Counted from the stretch's first letter, positions 17,033 through 26,699 are shown. The stretch: DNA of 64,000 nt from Agromyces archimandritae (GCF_018024495.1 NZ_CP071696.1:1364001-1428000), one strand, 5' to 3'. Numbers and translations: made by a program. The notes: generated from the letters alone by a model not told the origin.

Positions 17033-18210
17033 GCACGGTCGCCGAGCATTCGGGTGCGGATGCCGGGTCGCGCCCGACCCCGGGGGCGGCGCCCTCCGGC
17101 GCGGCGTCCTCGAACGCAGCCCCCACGGGGGCGGCGCGCTCCGGCATCCACCCCGGCACGCCCGAGCCGGCCCGGGGCATCCGCACCCGTCGTACGATTC
17201 TCTTCACCGCGCTCGGCGCGGCCCTCGTCGCGGCGATGCTGTGGTCGGCCGGCAGCGGTCAGCTGCAGATCGCCCCCGGCGAGGTGTGGGCGAGCCTCAT
17301 GCGCGCCATCGGCCTCGAAACCGCCCCCGAGGCGGTGCCGAACACCGACTCGGCGCTCTGGAACATCCGCTTCCCGCGCATCGTCATGGCCCTGCTCATC
17401 GGCGCGGCCCTCGCCGTCGCCGGCACCGTCATGCAGGCCGTGTTCGCGAACCCCCTCGCCGAGCCCGGGGTCGTCGGCGTCTCCTCGGGCGCCGCGCTCG
17501 GGGCCGCGGCGGCGATCGTGTTCGGCTGGACGGCCGCGGGCGACTGGGCCACGGCCGGCTCCGCGTTCGTCGCCGGGCTCGCGACGACGCTGCTCGTCTA
17601 CTTCGCGAGCCGCGCCGGGGGCCGCACCGAGATCGTCACCCTGGTGCTCACCGGCATCGCGATCAACGCGTTCACCTCGGGGGCGCTCGCATTCATGACC
17701 TTCATCGGCGACAACGCGAGCCGCGAGGAGATCGTGTTCTGGCAGCTCGGTTCGCTGAACGGCGCCCGCTGGCAGGAGGCTGCGGTCATGCTGCCGCTCA
17801 TCGTGGTCGCCCTCGTCGCCGCGCTCGTGCTCGGCCGCCGGCTCGACCTGTTCTCCCTCGGCGAGCGCGGAGCCCGCCACCTCGGCGTGAACGTCGAACG
17901 GGTGCGGATCATCGCGATCGTCATCGTCGCCGTGCTGGTCTGCTCGGCGGTCGCGTTCGCGGGCATCATCGCGTTCGTGGGGCTCATCGTGCCCCATCTC
18001 ATGCGGATGATCATCGGCCCCTCGCACCGGGCGCTCATCGTCGCCAGCGCCCTCGGCGGCGCCCTGCTGCTCGTCGTCGCCGACCTCGTCGCGCGCACGG
18101 CGATGCCGATGGCGGACCTGCCGATCGGCATGCTCACCTCGATCGTCGGCGGCCCCTTCTTCTTCTGGTTGCTGCGTCGCACCCGCAAGCGTTCCGGAGG
18201 CTGGGGATGA
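17029..18210 (+). CDS. hmuU: Heme ABC transporter permease
   Basis: A 393-residue FecCD-family permease. After a 45-residue Ala/Gly/Ser-rich cytoplasmic tail come about nine or ten helices with family motifs: RFPRIVMALLIGAALAVAGT, then VMQAVFANPLAEPGVVGVSS and AGIIAFVGLIVPHLMRM. It forms a homodimeric channel in the membrane with HmuV as ATPase. It overlaps both neighbours by four bases. The extended N-terminus contains the frequent word GGCATCCAC. Confidence 0.93.
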   Translation: MSTVAEHSGADAGSRPTPGAAPSGAASSNAAPTGAARSGIHPGTPEPARGIRTRRTILFTALGAALVAAMLWSAGSGQLQIAPGEVWASLMRAIGLETAPEAVPNTDSALWNIRFPRIVMALLIGAALAVAGTVMQAVFANPLAEPGVVGVSSGAALGAAAAIVFGWTAAGDWATAGSAFVAGLATTLLVYFASRAGGRTEIVTLVLTGIAINAFTSGALAFMTFIGDNASREEIVFWQLGSLNGARWQEAAVMLPLIVVALVAALVLGRRLDLFSLGERGARHLGVNVERVRIIAIVIVAVLVCSAVAFAGIIAFVGLIVPHLMRMIIGPSHRALIVASALGGALLLVVADLVARTAMPMADLPIGMLTSIVGGPFFFWLLRRTRKRSGGWG

Positions 18211-19100
18211 GCGATTCGCGAGTGGATGCCGTGAGCGCGCCCGCCCCGGCCGTGCCGCCAGCCGCGTCGGGCGCCGCCGCAGGCCCGGTACTCGCCGCGG
18301 CTTCCGGAGCCGCCGCACCGGCCGGAGCAGGCCCGGTGCTCGCCGCCCGCGGCCTCACGGTGCGCATCGACGGGGCGACCCTGCTCGACGGGGTCGACTT
18401 CACGGCATCCACCGGCCGCGTGCACGCCCTCATCGGGCCGAACGGCGCCGGCAAGTCCACCCTGCTCGGCGTGCTCGCCGGCGACACCGGGGCCGTCGCG
18501 GCCGGCACGGTGGCCATGCTCGGCCGGCCGGTCGGCGCATGGTCGCTGAAGGAGCTGGCCCGGCAGCGGGCGGTGCTCACCCAGGAGCATCAGGTGAGCT
18601 TCCCGTTCCCGGTGCGCGAGGTCGTCGCGATGGGGCGGCATCCGTGGGCCCGCACCCCCGCCGCCGACGACGACGATGCCGAGGTCGAGCGGGCGATGGC
18701 GGATGCCGACGTCGCGCACCTCGGCGAGCGCACCGTTCCCTCGCTCTCGGGCGGGGAGCGGGCGCGCGTCGCCCTGGCCCGCGTCGTCGCCCAGCAGGCG
18801 GAGGTGCTGCTGCTCGACGAGCCGACGGCCGCCCTCGACCTGAAGCATCAGGAGGACGTCATGCGGCTCGCGCGCGCCCATGCGGCCGCCGGGCGCACCG
18901 TCGTCGTCGTGCTGCACGAGCTGAACGTCGCCGCCGCCTATGCCGACGACATCACGCTGCTCCGCCGCGGCCGCGTCGTCGCGACCGGGTCGCCCGCCGA
19001 GGTCCTCACGGCCGAACGCATCGAGGAGGTCTACGGTCAGGCCGTCGACGTCACCCCCCACCCGCGCACGGGCGCCCCGCTGGTGCTGCCCGTGCGTTGA
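18207..19100 (+). CDS. hmuV: Heme ABC transporter ATP-binding protein
   Basis: A 297-residue ATPase powering heme import. Walker A is LIGPNGAGKSTLL, the ABC signature is LSGGERARVALARV, Walker B is EVLLLDEPTAALD, and the H-loop is VVVVLHELNVAA. VREVVAMGRHPW is typical of iron-siderophore/heme ATPases. The first ~45 residues form an Ala/Pro-rich extension with a repeated AASGAAA-type motif not seen in shorter homologues. It ends the hmuTUV operon. Confidence 0.93.
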   Translation: MSDSRVDAVSAPAPAVPPAASGAAAGPVLAAASGAAAPAGAGPVLAARGLTVRIDGATLLDGVDFTASTGRVHALIGPNGAGKSTLLGVLAGDTGAVAAGTVAMLGRPVGAWSLKELARQRAVLTQEHQVSFPFPVREVVAMGRHPWARTPAADDDDAEVERAMADADVAHLGERTVPSLSGGERARVALARVVAQQAEVLLLDEPTAALDLKHQEDVMRLARAHAAAGRTVVVVLHELNVAAAYADDITLLRRGRVVATGSPAEVLTAERIEEVYGQAVDVTPHPRTGAPLVLPVR

Positions 19101-19130
19101 GCGCCGGCGGAGGAACCATGCGCCCCGCGC

Positions 19131-19511
19131 TCAGCCGAGCGAGACGATGAGGGCGCACACGAAGAGGACGAGGCTCGCCGCGCCCGAGGCGTAGCGCTCC
19201 GGCTTGCTCTTCGACAGCGCGTTCATCACGGTGCCGAGCGCGAGGTAGACGGTGACGATCCAGCATCCGACGACCACGACGATCTCGGGCAGCACGAGCG
19301 GCAGCAGCCCGGCGCGCATCGCGAAGAACCAGGCGAAGAGCACGTACAGCACGATCGCGACGACGCTGCCGACGCGTTTGCGGGCGGGCAGCACCCGGTC
19401 GGCGCCGCCCCAGGCGAGCGAGCCGAGCGGCGCGCCCGCGATGAGGGCGATCTGCAGCACGGTGAACAGGGCGAGGATGGCGAGGAGGATGATGGCGGCC
19501 GCGGTCGTCAT
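19131..19511 (-). CDS. Four-helix membrane protein, unknown
   Basis: A 126-residue protein with four hydrophobic segments (AAAIILLAILALFTVLQIAL; VVAIVLYVLFAWFFAMRAG; LPEIVVVVGCWIVTVYLALG; AASLVLFVCALIVSLG). Small actinobacterial membrane proteins of this type are common and uncharacterised. It is convergent with hmuV, with 30 bases between them. Confidence 0.75.
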   Translation of the reverse strand: MTTAAAIILLAILALFTVLQIALIAGAPLGSLAWGGADRVLPARKRVGSVVAIVLYVLFAWFFAMRAGLLPLVLPEIVVVVGCWIVTVYLALGTVMNALSKSKPERYASGAASLVLFVCALIVSLG

Positions 19512-19609
19512 GGGCTCAAGCTAGCGCGCAGTCGTCTCGCGCGGCACGGATTCGGGACGATCAGCGCGCCCGGTCGGCGCTGATTCAGGGCGCCCGGTCG
19601 GCGCGGGGC

Positions 19610-20032
19610 TCAGCGCACGCGGTCGACGACCGGCACGAGCCCCGTGAGGTCGGCGCGCGAGCCGGATGCGTGGATGCGCCCGGCATCCCGAGCCTGTTGC
19701 CACGACGCGTCGCCGACGGCGAGCGCGAGCCACGTCTCCGCATCGGTCTCGACGACGTTCGGCGGCGTGCCGCGGGTGTGGCGGGGCCCCTCGACGCACT
19801 GCACGGCGCCGAACGGCGGCACGCGCACCTCGACGGTGTGCCCGGGGGCGATCTCGGCGAGCAGCTGCAGGGTGTACCGCACGGCGAGGGCGAGCGTGTT
19901 CCGGTCGATGGATGCCGTGGGGCGCTGCGCCCCGGCATCCACACCGCCGGCCGGCGCCGTATCCGCGCCCGCGCGCGCCCACGCGCGCACGGCGTCGCGC
20001 CCCTCCACGTCCGCGATCCTCGCCCGAGCCAT
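19610..20032 (-). CDS. Sterol-carrier-like (SCP2) family protein
   Basis: A 140-residue cytosolic protein with the mycothiol-maleylpyruvate-isomerase/SCP2-like pattern RYTLQLLAEIAPGHTVEVRV, then PPFGAVQCVEGPRHTRGTPP and NVVETDAETWLALAVGD. Actinobacteria commonly carry this sterol-carrier-family gene beside purine genes, as here next to divergent purD. The ligand and role are unknown. The Ala/Gly-rich stretch near residues 20-35 contains a GTGGATGC word. Confidence 0.8.
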   Translation of the reverse strand: MARARIADVEGRDAVRAWARAGADTAPAGGVDAGAQRPTASIDRNTLALAVRYTLQLLAEIAPGHTVEVRVPPFGAVQCVEGPRHTRGTPPNVVETDAETWLALAVGDASWQQARDAGRIHASGSRADLTGLVPVVDRVR

Positions 20033-20112
20033 GCCCTCATCCTTCCATCGGTCGGTCTCGAACAGTGCGCCCGCGCCCGCGGGAGGGTGTGCGCGCCCGG
20101 TAGCCTGAGGGC

Positions 20113-21420
20113 GTGAGAATCCTCGTGCTCGGCTCCGGCGCCCGGGAGCATGCCATCGTCCTCGCCCTGCTCGCCGAGGGGGCCGGCCACGAGATCATCG
20201 TCGCCCCCGGCAATGCCGGTATCGCGGCATCCACTGCGGGCCCCGATGCGGACCCCGCGTCCGGCACCGTCACGACCGTCGCGCTCGACGCGAACGACCC
20301 CGTGATCGTCGCCGACTTCGCGACCGACGAGAACGTGCAGCTCGTCGTCGTCGGCCCCGAGGCGCCCCTCGTCGCCGGCGTCGCCGACGCCGTCCGCACC
20401 CGCGGCATCGCCGTCTTCGGGCCCGGCCGCGAGGCCGCCCGCCTCGAGGGGTCGAAGTCGTTCGCGAAGCAGATCATGGAAGAAGCCGGCGTTCCGACGG
20501 GCGGTGCACGCCTGGCCGCGACCCTGGACGACGTCGCCGCGACCCTCGACGAATACGGCGCCCCGTACGTCGTGAAGGCCGACGGGCTCGCCGCCGGCAA
20601 GGGCGTGCTCGTCACCGACGACCGCGACGCGGCGCTCGCCCACGCCGCCCAGTATCTGCAGCTCGGGCCGGTGCTGATCGAGGAGTTCCTGTCGGGGCCC
20701 GAGGTGTCGCTGTTCTTCCTCTCCGACGGCACGAACGTGCTGCCGCTGTCGCCCGCGCAGGACTACAAGCGCCTCCTCGACGGCGACGAAGGCCCGAACA
20801 CGGGCGGCATGGGCGCGTACTCGCCGCTGCCGTGGCTCGCCGAACGCTTCGGCAGCGAGCAGGCCTTCGTCGACGAGGTCACCGAGACGATCGCACTGCC
20901 CACCGTGCGGCGCCTCGCCGTAGCGCAGACGCCGTTCATCGGCCTGCTGTACGCCGGCCTCATCCTCACCGAACGCGGCATCCGCGTCATCGAGTTCAAC
21001 GCCCGCTTCGGCGACCCCGAAACGCAGGTCGTGCTTGCGCGCCTGGCGACGCCGCTGTCGGGGCTGCTGCTCGCGGCATCCACCGGCGGCCTCGGCGGGC
21101 GGCCCGCGCCCGTCTTCCGCGACCAAGTCGCGATCACCGTCGTGCTCGCGAGCGAGGGCTACCCGGCAGCGCCCGAAACGGGCCGTGCGCTGACGGGGCT
21201 GGAGGCCGCGGCATCCACTCCCGGCGTGCACCTCGACCATGCCGCGACCGCCGCCGCCCCGGACGGCGGCCTCGTCGCGACCGGCGGCCGGGTGCTGAGC
21301 GTCGTCGCCACCGGAGCCGACTTCATCGAGGCCCGCACGCGCGCCTACGAGGCGATCGATCGCATCGGGCTGGACGGCGGGCAGTTCCGCACCGATATCG
21401 CCGCGCGCGTCGCGGACTGA
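20113..21420 (+). CDS. purD: Phosphoribosylamine-glycine ligase
   Basis: A 435-residue ATP-grasp enzyme joining phosphoribosylamine and glycine to GAR. It begins [19 protein letters not shown]-grasp residues include [15 protein letters not shown] and the metal-binding [27 protein letters not shown] is the signature. GTG 20113 is preceded by TAGCCT with a six-base spacer, so a leaderless start is likely, although GAGGGC could also act as a weak RBS. It is followed by purC after 23 bases. Confidence 0.96.
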   Translation: MRILVLGSGAREHAIVLALLAEGAGHEIIVAPGNAGIAASTAGPDADPASGTVTTVALDANDPVIVADFATDENVQLVVVGPEAPLVAGVADAVRTRGIAVFGPGREAARLEGSKSFAKQIMEEAGVPTGGARLAATLDDVAATLDEYGAPYVVKADGLAAGKGVLVTDDRDAALAHAAQYLQLGPVLIEEFLSGPEVSLFFLSDGTNVLPLSPAQDYKRLLDGDEGPNTGGMGAYSPLPWLAERFGSEQAFVDEVTETIALPTVRRLAVAQTPFIGLLYAGLILTERGIRVIEFNARFGDPETQVVLARLATPLSGLLLAASTGGLGGRPAPVFRDQVAITVVLASEGYPAAPETGRALTGLEAAASTPGVHLDHAATAAAPDGGLVATGGRVLSVVATGADFIEARTRAYEAIDRIGLDGGQFRTDIAARVAD

Positions 21421-21443
21421 CCGTTCGTTCGAAAGGGGATCGC

Positions 21444-22382
21444 ATGAGCCAGCAGCTGGTGGATGCCGGATGGCGCCACGTGTATTCGGGGAAGGTGCGC
21501 GACCTCTACGTGCCGCAGCGCGTGCTCGACGCCGACGAGACCTGGAGCGGCAACCCGCTCGAACTCTCCCCCGTCGTCCTCGTCATCGCAAGCGACCGCG
21601 TCAGCGCCTTCGACCATGTGCTCGAGCCCGCGATCCCCGGCAAGGGGGAACTGCTCACCCGGCTCAGCCGCTGGTGGTTCGAGCAGCTGCCCGAGGTGCC
21701 GAACCACCTCGCCTACGCCGAAGACGACCGCCTCGACGTGCCGCCGATCCCCGAGGAGATCGCCGGGCGGGCGATGCTCTGCCGCACCCTCGACATGTTC
21801 CCGATCGAATGCGTCGTGCGCGGCTACCTCGCCGGCTCCGGCTACCGCGAATACCTCGAGACCGGCGCGATCGGCGGCCTGCCGCTGCCCGCCGGCCTCA
21901 CCGAGGGCGACCGTCTGCCCGAACCGATCTACACCCCCGCCTGGAAGGCGCCCGCCGGCGGCCACGACGTCAACATCGACTATGCCCGCACCGTCGAACT
22001 CGTCGGAGAAACCGTCGCCGAACAACTCCGCGGCATCTCGCTCGAGATCTTCCGGCACGCCTCCGAGGTCGCCGAATCGCGCGGCATCATCCTCGCCGAC
22101 ACCAAGTTCGAATTCGGCGCCGACCGCGCCACCGGCATCGTCACCCTCGCCGACGAGGTGCTCACCAGCGACTCCAGCCGGTACTGGGATGCGGAGGCCT
22201 ACGTCGCCGCGCCGAGCCCCGAACTCCGGCTCGCGAGCTTCGACAAGCAGATCGTGCGCAACTGGCTCGCCGCCAACTGGGACGAAGGCACCGGCACTCC
22301 CCCGCCGACGCTGCCCCACGAGATTGTCGAGCAGACCGTGGAGCGCTACCGCGCGCTCGTGGACCGGCTGACGGGGGTGTAG
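21444..22382 (+). CDS. purC: SAICAR synthase
   Basis: A 312-residue enzyme condensing CAIR with aspartate. Motifs: VYSGKVRDLY at the ATP loop, SDRVSAFDHVLEPAIPGKG (signature), ECVVRGYLAGSGYREY, and GIILADTKFEFG. The length matches the longer bacterial/yeast-like form. GAAAGGGG lies before ATG 21444. It is probably co-transcribed with purD. An eight-G run and a family B repeat follow its stop. Confidence 0.96.
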   Translation: MSQQLVDAGWRHVYSGKVRDLYVPQRVLDADETWSGNPLELSPVVLVIASDRVSAFDHVLEPAIPGKGELLTRLSRWWFEQLPEVPNHLAYAEDDRLDVPPIPEEIAGRAMLCRTLDMFPIECVVRGYLAGSGYREYLETGAIGGLPLPAGLTEGDRLPEPIYTPAWKAPAGGHDVNIDYARTVELVGETVAEQLRGISLEIFRHASEVAESRGIILADTKFEFGADRATGIVTLADEVLTSDSSRYWDAEAYVAAPSPELRLASFDKQIVRNWLAANWDEGTGTPPPTLPHEIVEQTVERYRALVDRLTGV

Positions 22383-22803
22383 GGGGGGGGCACCCTCGCG
22401 CGTTTCGCGCGGACCCGTTCGCACGCGTGCCGTTCGTGCGCGCGGCGTTGGTGCGCGCGCCATCCGTGTGCGCGCCGTTCGCGCGCGGGCCCGTCTGCGC
22501 GCCGCCTGCACATCCGGCTCCGCAGGAGTGCCGATCTCCCGCCGGAGTGCCGGGATCCGGGTACTCCCGCGGGAGATCGGCACTCCTAGCCCGTCGCGGA
22601 CGGGAGATCGGCACTCCTGCGGGAATCCGGTGCTCCCGGTGCGCGCGGCCGGCGCGAAGGAAGTCGGTTCTCCCGCTGGAGGGCGTGGATCCGCCGCCTC
22701 CAACGGGAGAGTCGACCTCCAACGTGGATGCAGCGCGGGCGCGGGGTTGCGCAGCGCGCGGCGAGCGCGGGGCGCGGAGCCGGCGAGTGGATGCCCGGGG
22801 CTG
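22383..22803. other. Repeat-bearing intergenic region between purC and hsdR
   Basis: No gene is supported. It holds an eight-G run, alternating CGCG-rich sequence with 'gcgcgc' blocks, family B element copy 1 (22523-22617), and a second hairpin near 22665-22712 with 14-base arms (TCTCCCGCTGGAGG and CCTCCAACGGGAGA, one mismatch). The flanking genes are convergent. Confidence 0.65.
22523..22617. repeat. Family B 95-bp palindromic element, copy 1
   Basis: Built from units of the type GGAGTGCCGATCTCCCG in one orientation followed by CGGGAGATCGGCACTCC units in the other. It aligns without gaps to 52368-52462 at about 80 of 95 positions. It lies 3' of both purC and the convergent hsdR. Confidence 0.85.
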
Positions 22804-25800
22804 TCAGCCGGCGAGCTGCGGCGGCGCGGCGGCCTCGTCGAGGTCGCGCAGCGCGGTCGTGAGCGCGTCTGCCCCGTCGTCGCCGAAGAGGTCTTCGGGG
22901 TCGCCGGATCCGCGTTCGCGGAACGGCGCTGAATACAGCAGTTCCACGTCGACACGGCCGTCTTTGGCGAGGTGGTCGACGACGAGGTCGAGGTAGCCGA
23001 TCTGCCGGGCATTGAACGGCAGGGAGGCGGCGAGGTAGTCCTCGAGGAATGAGCGGGCGGCGGCACCGTCGAGGCCGACGATCGAGCGGATGAGGCGGCC
23101 GAGCCCGCCGGCGAGACCGGCTTGGGCATCCACTTCGTCGGCCGAGAACCCGCCGATGTCGATGAGGATGCGTTCGAGTTCGGCGAGGTCGGTATCGGTG
23201 AGCTGCCGGCCGCTGCGCACCTTGAAGAGGGTCGTGCTCTCGTATTCGGCGAGGAACGCGCGCACCTTGTCGGCGAACCTCGCCTGGTCGACGCCCGGCT
23301 GGCGCAGCGTGAGCTCGGCGTCGGCGATTTCGATCGTGTCGGCGAAGTCGGCGTAGACGGGTTTCTGGCGGGCGGCCGGCACGAGCCGCACGAGGCTGCG
23401 CAGGCGCGTGCGGGCCAGTTCGAGCAGCGGCACCGTGACGTCCTGCCACCACTCGGGCGAGGCGACGGCTTCGATGAGTTCGCCCTGCGCCGCGACGAGC
23501 GGGATCGCCCGTTGCTGCCCCATGGCCTGCGCGAGAGCTCGGACGCGGTCGCGGATCGCATCGGGCACCGCGCCGCCTTCGGCGACTGCGATCTGCGCCC
23601 GCAGCAGCAGCGCATCGAACCGTTTGGCCTGCTCGTCGGTGTCTTCGGCGAGGGCGGCCGAGGGCAACGAGGCGAGTTCAAGGGCGTCGCGGAGCGGGCC
23701 TGCGCCGGGCTGCCAGGCGGCGGCATCGACGAACCGCTCGATCGCGCGCAGGTGGGGGCGGGCGAGCACGTTCCGCGGGTGGATGCCGGCGACGATGCGA
23801 TGCAGGTGCTCGACCACGGACTGGCGCACTTCGAGGTCGGCGCTCGCGGCATCCACACCCGAAGCACCGGCGTCGAGCGCTTCGACGAGGCGCACACGAG
23901 CGGTGAACAGGCGCTCCTGCAACGAGGCGCTCGTGCCCGGTTCGAGCCTGCCGAGGTCCTGGTTGAAGAAGGCGATGTTGCCGCCGACGTCGAAGACGGC
24001 GAAGTCCTCCTTGTCGCGGCCCGGCCCGTAGAGGTCGGGTCGCAGGCGGGTGCCCCGGCCGAGCATCTGCCAGAACTTCGTCTTCGAGAACACCGATTTG
24101 AAGAAGACGAGGTTGACGACTTCGGGCACGTCGATGCCGGTGTCGAGCATGTCGACCGAGATCGCGATGTGCGGCGCTTCGTCGGGGCGCGAGAACTGGT
24201 CGATGAGGCGGTCGGCCTGCTCGGTGCGGTGCGTGATGACGCGCGCGAAGGTGCCGCGGTATTCGGGGTAGTTCTCGTCGAAGCGCTGCTGGATGTATCG
24301 GGCGTGCGCCTCGTTCCGGGCGAAGACGATCGTCTTGCCGAGTCGGTCCCCGCCGGCGACGGTGCGACCCTGCGTCATGAGGGTGGAGAGCACTCCGTCG
24401 ACCGTGCTCTCGTTGAACAGCCAGGCGTTGAAGGCACCGGCATCCACCGCATCGGGCACGTCGCCGTCGTCGCCCCAGTCGGTGAGGTCCCAGAGCTCGC
24501 GTTCCTCGGCGGAACGTTCGTCGTAGCGGATACCGCGGTGCAGGAACTCGCTGGCGATCTCGGTGGCGGCCGGCGGCATGAGGTAGCCCTGCTCGATGGC
24601 CTTCTCGAGCTCGTACGCGTACGTCGGCACGCCGTCTTCGAGGCGGAAGAGGTGGTAGGTGTTGCGGTCGACCTCGTCGACGGGGGTCGCGGTGAGGCCG
24701 ATGAGCAGGGCGTCGAAGTATCCGAAGATCGCCCCGTACTTGCGGTAGACGGAGCGGTGCGCCTCGTCGACGATGACGAGATCGAACGCGCCGGGCCCGA
24801 GACGCCCCGCGGCCTCGCCATCGCCCGTGCCGCGATCGATGAGGTTCAGCATCGTCGGGTACGTCGAGACGACGATGCGCCCGTCGGCGGCGTCGCCGGT
24901 TCCGTCGAGCAGGGTCGCGACCGGGGTGTCGGGCAGCTGCGCCCTGAAAGCTGCGGCGGCCTGCCGCACGAGCGCACGGCGGTCGGCGAGGAAGAGCACG
25001 CGTTTGACCCAGCCGGCCTGCTGCAGGAGTTCGACGAGCGCGATCGCGGTGCGCGTCTTGCCGCTGCCGGTCGCCATGACGACCAGCGCGCGGCGTTCGC
25101 CCTGTTCGAGTGCTTCGGTGACGGCGCGGATCGCTTCGTGCTGGTAGGGCCGGCCGGCGATGTCGTCGTCGATGGGGATGGACGCCAACTTCTTGCGTGA
25201 CGCCCGGCGCTGCACGAGCAGCTCGAGCTCGTCCCGGGTGCGGAGGCCCTGCACCTGGCGGGGCGGGGCATCGAGGTCGTCCCACATCCACGTCTCGTAG
25301 CCGTTGGAGGTGTAGATGACGGGGCGCTGCCCGAAGCGCGCCTCGAGGGCATCCGCATACCGCCGGGCCTGCTCCTGCCCGACGCGGGCGTCGAGCCTCG
25401 TGCGCTTCGCTTCGACGAGTCCGAGCGGGCGGCCGTCGTCGCCCCAGAGCACGTAGTCGACACGGCCGGCCCGGCCGTCGTCGAAGGTGACGGGGTATTC
25501 GGCGACGTCGGTTCCGTGCGGGTCCCACCCGGCCTCGCGGAGCAGCACGTCGACGTAGAGGCTGCGAGTGGATGCCTCGTCGAGGTCGTGCGGGATGGGT
25601 TCGGCCTCGTTGCGTTCGGCCGCCTGCGTGCGTTCGGCGCGGAGCGCTTCGAGTTCGGCGAGGAGCTCCGCATTGGCGGCGCGGGTCTCGGCGAGCTCGC
25701 GGTCCTTCTCCTCGTTCGCCGCCTGCGCGGCGGCGAGTTCGGCTCGGGTCTTCTGGATGAGCCCGGGCTTCGGTTTCGGCACGAGGGCGGCATCGAAGCG

Positions 25801-26205
25801 GATGCCGGCGGGCGGGCGGTTCGCGGGGTCGACGGCGTATCGGCTCGCGATGAAGACGAGGACGTGCCAGAGCTCGCGGACGATGCGCAGCGCTTCGTCG
25901 GGCGTGAAGCGCACGGTCTTGTGCACGGCGTCGTTGCCGCGCTTGCGGATCAGGTTGAGCTTGACGAAGACGGCCTCACCCACGAGAGCCTTGAACCCGG
26001 GCTCGTGGATGAGGGCGACGAAGTCGTTCTTGTACGGCCAGCTGAGCGCTCCGTCGGCGCGGTACATCCAGGTGACGGCGAGTTCCGCGGTGCGACGCGC
26101 GTAGAAGAGCGCTCCGCGAGGGTCGCCGGCGCAGTAGTGCTCGGCACGGCGCGCCTCGGCGGCGATATCGGGCCACTCAGCGGCGAAGAACTGGAAGTTG
26201 CTCAT
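22804..26205 (-). CDS. hsdR: Type I restriction endonuclease subunit R (EcoEI-like)
   Basis: A 1133-residue motor and nuclease subunit. The N-terminus (about 1-130) is DUF4145-like (GALFYARRTAELAVTWMYRA), followed by a coiled coil (AELAAAQAANEEKDRELAET). The PD-(D/E)XK nuclease core is GRVDYVLWGDDGRPLGLVEA then KRT, near residue 265. Superfamily 2 helicase motifs follow: VVMATGSGKTRTA (about 380), VIVDEAHRS (about 478), GLTATP, and MLGRGTRLRPDLYG (about 718). The last ~190 residues resemble the EcoEI R C-terminal domain. It should translocate DNA and cut unmodified sites together with HsdM and HsdS. ATG 26205 has GCGGTGAG before it; GTG 26217 is the alternative. It is separated from hsdMS by a lipoprotein gene and a higBA pair. 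Confidence 0.92.
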   Translation of the reverse strand: MSNFQFFAAEWPDIAAEARRAEHYCAGDPRGALFYARRTAELAVTWMYRADGALSWPYKNDFVALIHEPGFKALVGEAVFVKLNLIRKRGNDAVHKTVRFTPDEALRIVRELWHVLVFIASRYAVDPANRPPAGIRFDAALVPKPKPGLIQKTRAELAAAQAANEEKDRELAETRAANAELLAELEALRAERTQAAERNEAEPIPHDLDEASTRSLYVDVLLREAGWDPHGTDVAEYPVTFDDGRAGRVDYVLWGDDGRPLGLVEAKRTRLDARVGQEQARRYADALEARFGQRPVIYTSNGYETWMWDDLDAPPRQVQGLRTRDELELLVQRRASRKKLASIPIDDDIAGRPYQHEAIRAVTEALEQGERRALVVMATGSGKTRTAIALVELLQQAGWVKRVLFLADRRALVRQAAAAFRAQLPDTPVATLLDGTGDAADGRIVVSTYPTMLNLIDRGTGDGEAAGRLGPGAFDLVIVDEAHRSVYRKYGAIFGYFDALLIGLTATPVDEVDRNTYHLFRLEDGVPTYAYELEKAIEQGYLMPPAATEIASEFLHRGIRYDERSAEERELWDLTDWGDDGDVPDAVDAGAFNAWLFNESTVDGVLSTLMTQGRTVAGGDRLGKTIVFARNEAHARYIQQRFDENYPEYRGTFARVITHRTEQADRLIDQFSRPDEAPHIAISVDMLDTGIDVPEVVNLVFFKSVFSKTKFWQMLGRGTRLRPDLYGPGRDKEDFAVFDVGGNIAFFNQDLGRLEPGTSASLQERLFTARVRLVEALDAGASGVDAASADLEVRQSVVEHLHRIVAGIHPRNVLARPHLRAIERFVDAAAWQPGAGPLRDALELASLPSAALAEDTDEQAKRFDALLLRAQIAVAEGGAVPDAIRDRVRALAQAMGQQRAIPLVAAQGELIEAVASPEWWQDVTVPLLELARTRLRSLVRLVPAARQKPVYADFADTIEIADAELTLRQPGVDQARFADKVRAFLAEYESTTLFKVRSGRQLTDTDLAELERILIDIGGFSADEVDAQAGLAGGLGRLIRSIVGLDGAAARSFLEDYLAASLPFNARQIGYLDLVVDHLAKDGRVDVELLYSAPFRERGSGDPEDLFGDDGADALTTALRDLDEAAAPPQLAG

Positions 26206-26240
26206 CTCACCGCTCACGGTAGCGGGTGGGTGGCCCGACG

Positions 26241-26699
26241 TCAGTCCTGACTCATTTCGACGGTCATAGTGACGCCCATCGCGGTCAGCTCGTACGACAG
26301 TACGCCGTCGGCGTATGCGAATTCCTTCGTGTCGTCCCCGGATGCGAGCAATGCACTGGACATCTGTTCGGTGTCGCCCTCGGACGTCCAGGAGTACGTA
26401 TCGGCAGCTTCACCGGGGGCCGCATAGCTTCCGGCCCAGTAGAGCGCGGCCGACGAGTCTGCCTCGTTCACCCAGTTGACGGTGATGGTGTCGCCATCGA
26501 TGATCGCGGCCTGGTAGCTGTCGGCGCTCTCCGAGTTCATCTGCGTCCACTGTCCCGAGAGGTCGAGCGGTTCCTGCTGTTCGGCTGCGACGGAGCCCTG
26601 TGCGCTGCCACCGGCGGTGTCTGCGGCGGACGAGCACGAGGTCAGCGTCAGCAGCGAAGCGGCGACGAGGACGAGGGCGGTTTTCGTGGTGAGAGGCAA
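26241..26699 (-). CDS. Putative lipoprotein in the restriction island
   Basis: About 152 residues from TTG 26699: a short basic start, LVLVAASLLTL and lipobox TSC, then a Ser/Ala/Gly linker. The mature domain is rich in Trp, Tyr and acidic residues (VNWVNEADSSAALYWAGSYA) and ends ALGV-type TAMGVTMTVEMSQD. No family with a known function was recognised. Other start codons further upstream would put a basic region before the signal, so the start is uncertain. It lies 35 bases before hsdR and could be co-transcribed with it. A membrane-attached lipoprotein inside a restriction island is unusual. Confidence 0.65.
   Translation of the reverse strand: MPLTTKTALVLVAASLLTLTSCSSAADTAGGSAQGSVAAEQQEPLDLSGQWTQMNSESADSYQAAIIDGDTITVNWVNEADSSAALYWAGSYAAPGEAADTYSWTSEGDTEQMSSALLASGDDTKEFAYADGVLSYELTAMGVTMTVEMSQD

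Noticed and set aside
19520..19609. Repeated CGCGCCCGGTCGGCGC segments 3' of the SCP2-like gene as a new repeat family
   Set aside because: Only two short, partly overlapping copies in one place. They read as local duplication or a simple terminator, with no second locus in the window.
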